A stretch of DNA of 16,308 nucleotides from Isotricha intestinalis (Eukaryota > Ciliophora > Litostomatea > Vestibuliferida > Isotrichidae), in contig JAJJLU010004232.1 in NCBI GenBank assembly GCA_023807065.1, positions 1 through 16,308 of the forward strand. Reading direction: 5' to 3'. The position numbers were made by a program, and so were the translations under genes. The notes beneath the pieces were generated by a model. That model ran no database searches and was not told the origin of the DNA. It saw only the letters and a list, made by a program, of their open reading frames with translations. Position 1 is the stretch's first letter; each line of letters starts with the position of its first letter. Below are positions 9,688 through 16,308 of the stretch, in pieces.

Positions 9688-10873
9688 TCATTATATGATT
9701 ATTATTATTTTTATTTTTTAAAAATTTTCAGAATGAGAATCAATTTGTTTTTTTAAAATATCAATTATTGTTTTAAATTATTTATTTATTTTTCTTTTTT
9801 TTGATTATCAAAATCTTGAATTAATTTTATTAATTTTTCTTCTTAATAAATTTTTCATTAATATAAAATTTTTTCAAATAATTTTTCAATTCATCAAAAG
9901 TAAAATGAATATTTTCAAATAATATTAATTCTTTTTCATTAAAAATTATTTCTTTTAATCTCATAATATCAAATAAGATATTTATATATGTTAATAAAAT
10001 TAATCTTGAACTAATTTAATTTTATCCAAAGCATTTTCACTATTTTTATATTTAACATTATCACTTTCTATAAATATTAAACTAAAATTTTTCAAAAAAA
10101 TTTAATTTAATATTATTATCATAATTATTTTTTTTTCTAAAATTTTCATAATAATTTGTCCAAATCTAAAACCTTGATAATTTAAATCAAAAATACCTAT
10201 ACTTTTATTATAAACAATTTTATCATTTAATTTAAAATTATCAAATAAAGTTTTCCATAAAATTGATTTATCATCTCTTTCAGCAGGAGTTGTTATATAA
10301 TTTTCATAATTATATTTATTATTATATTCATTTGGTAAATTTTTAATTATTAAATCACCATTTTTAATTAATTAAAAAATTGTCGAATTTATTTTTTTAA
10401 ATATTTTAATTATAAATAAAATTAAAATGCATATCTTGATTTTTATAAAGTAAAGTTAAATCTAAACAAACATTAAAATGTTTACTTGTTTTACTATTAA
10501 ATTTAGTTTCTAAAATAAAATTAAATTCTTTAATTGTATAATCTTTATTATTATAATCTTTAAAATATTATTTTTCTTTTGATATAATTCCATCTGTAAA
10601 TAGAGTTTCTCTTATAAATTCAAATTCTACTGAACTTTTTTTAAATATTGATGATTTATTTTCATTATATTTTTCATTTGAATTATAAGATTTTAAAAAA
10701 AATGATTTTCTTTAAATTGTATTGTTAATTCTATTTCTTTTTTTTAGATTACCTAATTTTATTTTTGATAAGATTTAATCTTTAAATAGTTTTTTTAAAG
10801 AGTTCATATGCTTTATTTTGATCAAGTATTGTTTTATTCTTTGCTCTTATTGAGGTTTTTCATTATGAGGCAT
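9688..10873 (-). CDS. unrecognised protein with C-terminal coiled coil
   Basis: ATG at 10873 begins MPHNEKPQQEQRIKQYLIK. About 390 codons follow, with TAA as Gln and frame corrections near 10370, 10000 and 9860. Well-formed segments include EFEFIRETLFTDGIISKE, KHFNVCLDLTLLYKNQDMHF, ITTPAERDDKSILWKTLF, IGIFDLNYQGFRFGQIIMK and RLILLTYINILFDIMRLKE. The last 70 residues are Lys/Glu/Gln-rich (LIKLIQDFDNQKKEKQ) and look like coiled coil. The chosen stop is TGA at 9688, just after TAA at 9691; an earlier TAA near 9721 is possible. It converges on the pepsin-like gene with about 27 bases between ends. No motif allowed a family call. Confidence 0.5.
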
Positions 10874-10994
10874 TTGTTTTTTTTATTATATTTAATATTT
10901 TTTTTTATTATAACTTACTCATGTATATTAATTTTTTTTTAAAGTTTCAGATTATGTTAAAAATATGTAATTTATTATTCTAATATATTAAAAA

Positions 10995-11904
10995 TTAACT
11001 ACAAAAATAAGAAATAAGTTGAGCAAGTGACACAGTTAATTTTATGGAATAATCAATATTTAAACATTCATTTGGTGAATGATCATTAGATTTTGGTCCT
11101 AAAAGTCCAGAAACAAACATATTATAATCTTTATATCTTTTATTAATTATATTTATAAATGAAATAGTAATACCATTCCCTAAATTATAACATTCACATC
11201 CAAATAAAAATTTAGGACTCTACATAAAACTTTCATTAATTTTACTATTTAATTTTCTCAATAACCAACCATCAACAAGAGCTGGAAAATCAATTTTAAT
11301 TTTAGCATTATATGGTATATTTTCAGTTAAAATTTTTTCAATTATCTTTTTGGCTTTTTCTTTTGATAATGTAGGAGGAATTCTTATTGAAATTCCACAA
11401 GAAATACTTTTTCTTAAAACATTATCTGCAATTTCAGCTCTGGAAAACCACTCACATGATTACCATTTAAATTTTGAATAACTTTAATATCTGAAATATA
11501 AGAAAAATAGCATAACCATCATCAGCTGCTCCTCTATCATATAAAAAGTTATCTTTTATAATTGGAATAAATGAATGAAAACCTTCATTCCAATTATCAT
11601 ACCCTGGTTGCTTATCATAATTACAATATAATAATATATTTTTATTTATTGAATTTGAAATTGGGGGAATTTGAATAAATATTAATAGGGCAATATTCTC
11701 TTCTTTTATTATTTTTGATTTTATATTTTTTATTTTTTCATTTTTTATTCTTTATAATATTTATTCCGCTGCTTTTTCATTTGAGAAAAATGTTGGTTCA
11801 TAACTTGGAGAGATATTTTCTATTTTTAAAAATGAAAATAATGATTTTATTACTTTTTCTTCATTAAATTTTGAAATAAAAAATAATGTTTTGTTATAAT
11901 CCAT
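10995..11904 (-). CDS. M20-family metallopeptidase relative, internally deleted
   Basis: ATG at 11904 begins MDYNKTLFFISKFNEEK. The motif LLYCNYDKQPGYDNWNEGF, then LYDRGAADDGYAIF, matches the M20 subfamily that carries GH-x-D-KQP and GRG-ADDGYA. It has Asn (CNYD) where the first metal-ligand His is expected; the Asp of ADD is kept. The C-terminal part also matches: ADNVLRKSISCGISIRIPP, then FVSGLLGPKSNDHSPNECL, which holds the last conserved His. Between about 11445 and 11500, roughly 200 residues usual in the family are missing. These carry the catalytic Glu pair and the dimerisation domain. A one-base correction is also needed near 11515. TAG at 11220-11222 reads as Gln and TAA as Gln twice near 11760. 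The stop is TAA at 10995, or TGA at 10947 if only TGA terminates. Catalysis is very unlikely; it is either a decaying copy or a repurposed fragment. Confidence 0.75.
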
Positions 11905-12173
11905 TTTTTTTTAATAATTAAAAAATTAAAAAAAAATAAATTTTTAAAAAAAAAAATATAATTATTTCTTTTGATATGTTACATAAAAAAAACCAATAGT
12001 ATACTTTTAACCTTAAAAAAAAAGTTTTAAATATTCTAAAAAAATTAAACAAAATAATATACAAAAAATAATAAATTCAAAAAAAACAAATTTATAATGT
12101 GAAAAAAAAAATTAAAAATCATAATAAAAGAAAAAAACTTTATAATGAAAATATATATAAAAAAAATTAAAAA
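11905..12173. promoter_or_regulatory. divergent intergenic region, A/T-run rich
   Basis: This 269-base spacer lies between the divergent starts of the M20 relative (11904) and the Lys/Glu coiled-coil gene (12174). It must hold both promoters if both starts are right. It is made mostly of runs of A and short T runs, with A runs ahead of both ATGs. No specific motif can be named. Confidence 0.35.
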
Positions 12174-12959
12174 ATGTTAGAAGAAGAAAAATCACAAAAT
12201 AAAACAACAAGAAATGAAGAAGAAAAAAAAATTTAAAAAAGTGGAATTCTCAGATAAAAAAGATACAATATAATCACTCATTTAAAACAAGCAATATTAG
12301 AATTAAGATTATATGAGAATAAATTATATAAATTAGATAAAGAAAAATATTTATTAAAACATCCAGAATTAAAAAATGCATCATCAGATGTAAAAGATAA
12401 AAGATATGAACATTATAATAAAAGAAGAGAAGAACAAATTGAATTAGTAAAAGAAAAAAGAAATGAATTAATTGAAAAAGAAAATGAAGAAGTAAAATAT
12501 ATTGAAGAAGAAAATAAAAAAAATGATGTTAAAAAAAAAATGATAACATTGAAATTAAAGAAAAAGAACAAAATGAATCTGTTAAAAAAGAATCAGAAAA
12601 ATTAGAAATAATGAAAAAACAACAATTAGGTAAAATTAAAAATATTATTGATTATGCATATAAAATGAAAGAATTTAGAAAAAAAATGAAATTAAAATTA
12701 AATTACAAAATGAAAAAAACAAAATTAAAGGAGAAAAAGAAAAATAAAAAAAAAAAGAATTACAAAAAAAAGAAAAAAAGAAAAAGCAAAAAAAGAAGCA
12801 AAAGAATTAAAAAAGAAATTTAAAGAAAGAGAAGAAAAAGAAAAAGAAAGAGATTTAGCAGATATGGAAAAAAGAAAAAAATAGAAGAAGAAATGAAAAA
12901 AAACAGAAGAATATTTTATTCTTTCATCTTTTAATGATATTAATTTTTTTTAATTTTGA
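12174..12959 (+). CDS. Lys/Glu-rich coiled-coil protein
   Basis: ATG at 12174 begins MLEEEKSQNKTTRNEEEKK. The N-terminal 100 residues include THLKQAILELRLYENKLYKL and KHPELKNASSDVKDKRYEHY, which are less repetitive and probably a helical domain. After one correction at an A10 run near 12540 the protein becomes almost pure Lys/Glu (EKLEIMKKQQLGKIKNIIDY, then KKEAKELKKKFKEREEKEKE), with further slips in A runs near 12720-12790 and 12890. It ends near EEYFILSSFNDINFF with TAA at 12951 or TGA at 12957. Such proteins are usually helical rods or nucleic-acid or cytoskeleton-associated; no function is assigned. TAA is used as Gln near 12232 and 12252. Confidence 0.6.
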
Positions 12960-12972
12960 TAATTTATTATTA

Positions 12973-13242
12973 TTACATTTTCTTGATAATAAAATTAGAA
13001 ACTAAAACACGATTATTTGTCATTAAAAAATATCTATTATAATATTTTATATTTGATACATTTTGTTTAAAAAAAATCAACTAGAAGTTACTTTTTTTTA
13101 AAATTTTTTTATCATTTTTATCATACATTTTACCATAAATTTTACACATATTATTTTCACTTAATTAATCTAATTTTCTTAAACTTTCAAATAATATTGG
13201 ATTACCATGATTAATAATATTTTCTTCTTTAATATAATTCAT
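12973..13242 (-). CDS. small unknown protein
   Basis: With TAA/TAG as Gln, ATG at 13242 gives an 89-residue frame without frame breaks: MNYIKEENIINHGNPILFES at the start, CKIYGKMYDKNDKKILKKS in the middle, and YYNRYFLMTNNRVLVSNF near the end. It stops at four tandem TAA codons beginning at 12975 (read on the minus strand). TAG is read as Gln once (KSNFQLIFF). It converges with the upstream coiled-coil gene, only 13 bases from its TGA. The composition is that of a real protein rather than noise, but I recognise no family. The frame also stays open upstream, so a longer N-terminus is possible. Confidence 0.45.
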
Positions 13243-13650
13243 TTCATTTCTCCATTTTTATATAATATTATTTTTTTTTAACTAATATCAATTTTTTTAT
13301 TTTAAAAAAAAATTAAAATATATTAGATATTGATATAGTTTTAATTATAATATTGAAGTAATAGCTCCACAGATTGAAAATTAAAAATTTTTATTTTATT
13401 TAAAAATTAATTTATAAAAGAATTATCTATAATAATTATTTGCTAAATAAATATGTATAAATAATTTTATAAACGAATATTATTTCTGAAATTTAAAAAC
13501 TATAAATATTTTTGATTAAAATAATGATAGCTTTTTAATTTTTTTTTTCTTTGATTTTTAAACAATAATTATACCATTTTCTAATTTTAATATCTGCTCA
13601 AATCTATTAGTTTGAAACAATGTATTATTATTAATTTTAAATTTTAACTT
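13243..13650. other. AT-rich intergenic stretch without clear features
   Basis: I see no convincing reading frame, RNA or repeat here. There are runs of A/T and one short, slightly GC-richer segment around 13365-13375. It may contain the promoter of the downstream plus-strand gene. Confidence 0.5.
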
Positions 13651-15132
13651 TCATTTTTTCAAATGAATTAGTTTCAATAAATATCATTGTATATATTAAA
13701 TTTAAAGTTATAAATAAAGAAGATAATCATAATAATATAAATTTAAACTATTCAATTTTGAATTTATATTTATTAAAAAATTCATCATTGAATATTTTAC
13801 AAAATTTAATTGATGATATTATGGTAAACTTTTTACTATTGAAATAATTTTTTAGAGATAATAATATTAAAAGTAGCTTATAAATATTCAAAAAATGAAA
13901 TAAAAATTTTTACAAAAGAAATATAATCAATTATGTAATATTTTAACAATAATTAAATTAATTATAATAAACCATTATAATCCAAATGAAAAATTAAAGA
14001 AGATGAACATAAAATATTTTTCTTTGTAATATTTTGTTAAATATAATTATAAATTATTTATTAATTTATGAAAAATTGAAATAGAATTAAACTAACAAAT
14101 AATAATTGAATAGAATTAATGTTAATAAAAAAAATAAAATGGAAAAAATAGAACTAAATATATACGGTATTGAAAAAAGTAAAATTTCAAATATAAAATT
14201 CAATTATCAAATTTATTTGAGAAAATTAAAGACAATTTTAATTTGTTTAGTTAATAAAATATTTACATTATCATTTAATAATTTTCAATCATATGAAGAT
14301 TATTCACATTATTTAATAAATTATTTATCAGAAAAGAAAATATATAAAATAAAGATTTAGTATTAATTGAAGAATTTAAAATTCTTCAAAAAGAAAGAGG
14401 AATTATTATAGATAATATTATTTAAAATATTTAATTCCCAAAAATTGTGATTAATTAAATAAAAATTATATTTTTCCAAAATATTGGAAATAAAAATAAA
14501 TTATATTTCCTCTTTTAATATTAAAAAATAAAAAAAAAAGAAATTTAAATAATCTTTAAATTATTATCTATTATTAAAAATTAAAATTATTTTTTATTCT
14601 TTGTTAGGAAAAAAAGTTAGTGATATTATGATATATACAAAAATTGCTATCCAAATATATCTTCATTATAAAAAAATAAAAGTAAAATGATATATTTGTT
14701 AATATTCTCTAAACTCTTTTAGAATCAAATTTATTAAAAGAATTATTCCTTTGAATATTAAGAAGAATATTTCAATGTTTTAAAAATAGCATTTAATAAA
14801 ACTTTTAAAGATTATATTAAAAAAAAATTAATTAATATCAATTAAAAAAAGTAATAATCTTCAAATATATCATAATATAAAAGTTAAAATCAAGATCATA
14901 ATTGAGTGAATTAATGATATAATTAAAATAAAAATGAAAAAATATTAAAAGATTTAAAAAGTCAAGTTTTAACCAAAAAGAATATGATTCAAAAGAGTAT
15001 TTTATAATAAATAATAATAAATTAAAATGTAGTTTATTTAAATATTGGAAAAAAAAAGATAAATTTATTTTGAGATATAAAAAAAATCTTATTAAAATAG
15101 AAACCCTTCAAAAATTTAATTTTATTATATAA
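13651..15132 (+). CDS. poorly preserved reading frame, tentative cullin-like protein
   Basis: Plus-strand coding-like segments lie in several frames: NLYLLKNSSLNILQNLIDD near 13770, then an uninterrupted stretch at 14106-14360 (KIELNIYGIEKSKISNIKF, YEDYSHYLINYLSEKKIY). LVLIEEFKILQKERGIIIDN follows at about 14360, FNVLKIAFNKTFKDYIKKK near 14780, WINDIIK near 14910, and LKCSLFKYWKKKDKFILRY at 15025-15085. The order and spacing of the LxxLIexER-x-IDxxLL-like, AF-x-FI-like, KYIDxLL-like and LFKYLxxKDxFxxxYKK-like segments resemble cullin repeats, the scaffold of ubiquitin ligases. This is my weakest family call. Several breaks, and the Trp/Gln readings needed, make the start, end and integrity uncertain. 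It may be decaying. The chosen end is TAA at 15130-15132. Confidence 0.35.
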
Positions 15133-15795
15133 ACTTTTTAAAATATCATAAATAAATTCTATTAGTTTATAATATTTTATATATATCAAAATATTAGTTT
15201 TAATTTAATCTATGCCTTCACAATTTCTTCAATTTTCAAATCAAAAAAAATATTAAAGATTTTTTTAATATATATAATGGTAGTAATTTTATTATTTATT
15301 TTTTTTATTTTAATAATATAATGATAATTATAAAAAATATCAATAATTTTGTAAATAATATTCTAATATTTCTAAAATATTTTTTTTTACCTATAACTCA
15401 ATATTTCAAAATTAAAATAAAAAAATCAATCTTTAAATTTTTAATTATTAATCACATCTTCATATAAATTTAAATCATAATATTCATTATTAAAAATGTA
15501 TTGAAAATTAAATTATAAATATTTTAAAAATATTTTGTATTTTTTTAAATAAATTAATATAAATATAATATATAAACAAAAACAACGTTAAAAAAATTTA
15601 TAATAATTTATAATAGGATATAAAAATTTTATTAAACAATAAATATTCATATATTAATATTTATATTATTATTAAATAAAATATTATTATTAATATATAT
15701 ATAAATATATCTTATTAAAAAGTGGTAATTTAAATTAAATTTTTAATAAATTAAATAATATATCTTTTTTAATCAAAATATTTTAATGACGTTCT
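15133..15795. other. AT-rich intergenic stretch
   Basis: No gene, RNA or ordered repeat is apparent. Short ATTATTAAT/TATTATT palindromic runs around 15650-15710 are expected at this composition. It separates the last recognisable gene from the terminal minisatellite. Confidence 0.5.
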
Positions 15796-16308
15796 TTACA
15801 TCCTTTCTAACTATTAATAAATAAAATACTCCCTGAAATTATTTTTATTATTACATTCTATAATTATATTATTAAATATACTCCCTTTATATTATTAATT
15901 TAATTACACATTAAATTAAATCATATTTTATATATTAGTCTATTTTTAAATATATAATAAACACTAAATTATTTATTTATATACAGGCTAAAATAATATC
16001 ATTAATTTACTTCCTAATTCATAATATATATTATTTACATTCTAAAAAATAAATATAAAATACATCCTAATTTTAGAAATATATCAGACTTTCTTTAAAA
16101 ATAAAATAAGGATATATACACACTAAAATTAAAAATAAATTATTACAATCTAAAAGTTATAATATTATCTTACTCTCTATAATTAATTAATAATATTATC
16201 TTACCCACTATAATTAATTAATAATATTATCTTACCCACTATAATTAATTAATAATATTATATTACATGCTATAATTAATTAATAAAATTATCTTACTGT
16301 CTATAATA
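15796..16308. repeat. anchored minisatellite, about 27 bp degenerate becoming 31 bp regular
   Basis: A short anchor W-TAC-NNN-CTA (or close to it) recurs at 15796, 15826, 15851, 15878, 15904, 15981, 16007, 16035, 16060, 16116, 16143, 16170, 16201, 16232, 16263 and 16294. Weaker copies fall between. Spacing is 24-30 bases up to 16170 and exactly 31 bases afterwards. The last five units share CTATAATTAATTAATAATAT between anchors, with only small changes. The array continues past the window end. It could be subtelomeric, centromeric or simply a young minisatellite; no telomere motif is visible. Confidence 0.85.

Noticed and set aside
12611..12823. Separate Lys-rich protein inside the 12174-12959 gene
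   Set aside because: It is the middle frame segment of the larger coiled-coil gene, isolated only by slips in A runs.
2090..12900. Programmed Euplotes-type +1 frameshifting
   Set aside because: The slip sites are not AAA followed by TAA or TAG, and mostly sit in or next to A/T homopolymers, which fits sequencing errors better.
15796..16308. CRISPR array
   Set aside because: The constant part is only about 7 bases, spacers are near-identical to each other at the end of the array, and the host is eukaryotic.

Overview
The window is eukaryotic, extremely AT-rich nuclear-type DNA (GC counted by hand is roughly 10-15% in most places). Read with the standard code it looks almost empty. If TAA and TAG are read as glutamine and TGA as tryptophan, long and recognisable proteins appear. 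They contain B-box zinc fingers, WD40/beta-propeller repeats, a pepsin-fold protein, an M20 peptidase and coiled coils. That reassignment is what is known for some ciliates (karyorelict or Condylostoma type), so a ciliate is the best guess; the lineage is not proven. Most large genes also need single-base frame corrections, mostly at A or T homopolymers. This suggests an unpolished long-read assembly rather than widespread pseudogenes.

Layout: 1-830 is AT-rich with little support for genes. 834-1200 is a GC-richer island (about 34%, core about 39%) that could be a structured RNA or foreign sequence. 1584-1630 is an isolated GC-rich hairpin. 1694-4396 (+) is a tandem B-box/beta-propeller protein. 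4342-7762 (-) is a long charged coiled-coil protein. 7777-8359 (+) is an Asn-rich protein whose apparent start lies 14 bp from the divergent coiled-coil gene. 8442-9660 (+) is a pepsin-family membrane protein without visible catalytic Asp motifs. 9688-10873 (-) is an unrecognised protein. 10995-11904 (-) is an M20 metallopeptidase relative with its centre missing and a metal-ligand His changed to Asn. 12174-12959 (+) is a Lys/Glu coiled-coil protein. 12973-13242 (-) is a small unknown protein. 13651-15132 (+) is a poorly preserved gene with tentative cullin-like segments. 15796-16308 is a minisatellite with a fixed WTAC-NNN-CTA anchor that runs off the window end.

Genes are densely packed on both strands, in convergent and divergent pairs with short spacers. 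There is no operon logic, and the genes do not form an obvious pathway. The most interesting points are the apparent reassignment of all three stop codons, two neighbouring protease-family genes that both lack catalytic residues, the structured GC island, and the anchored minisatellite.
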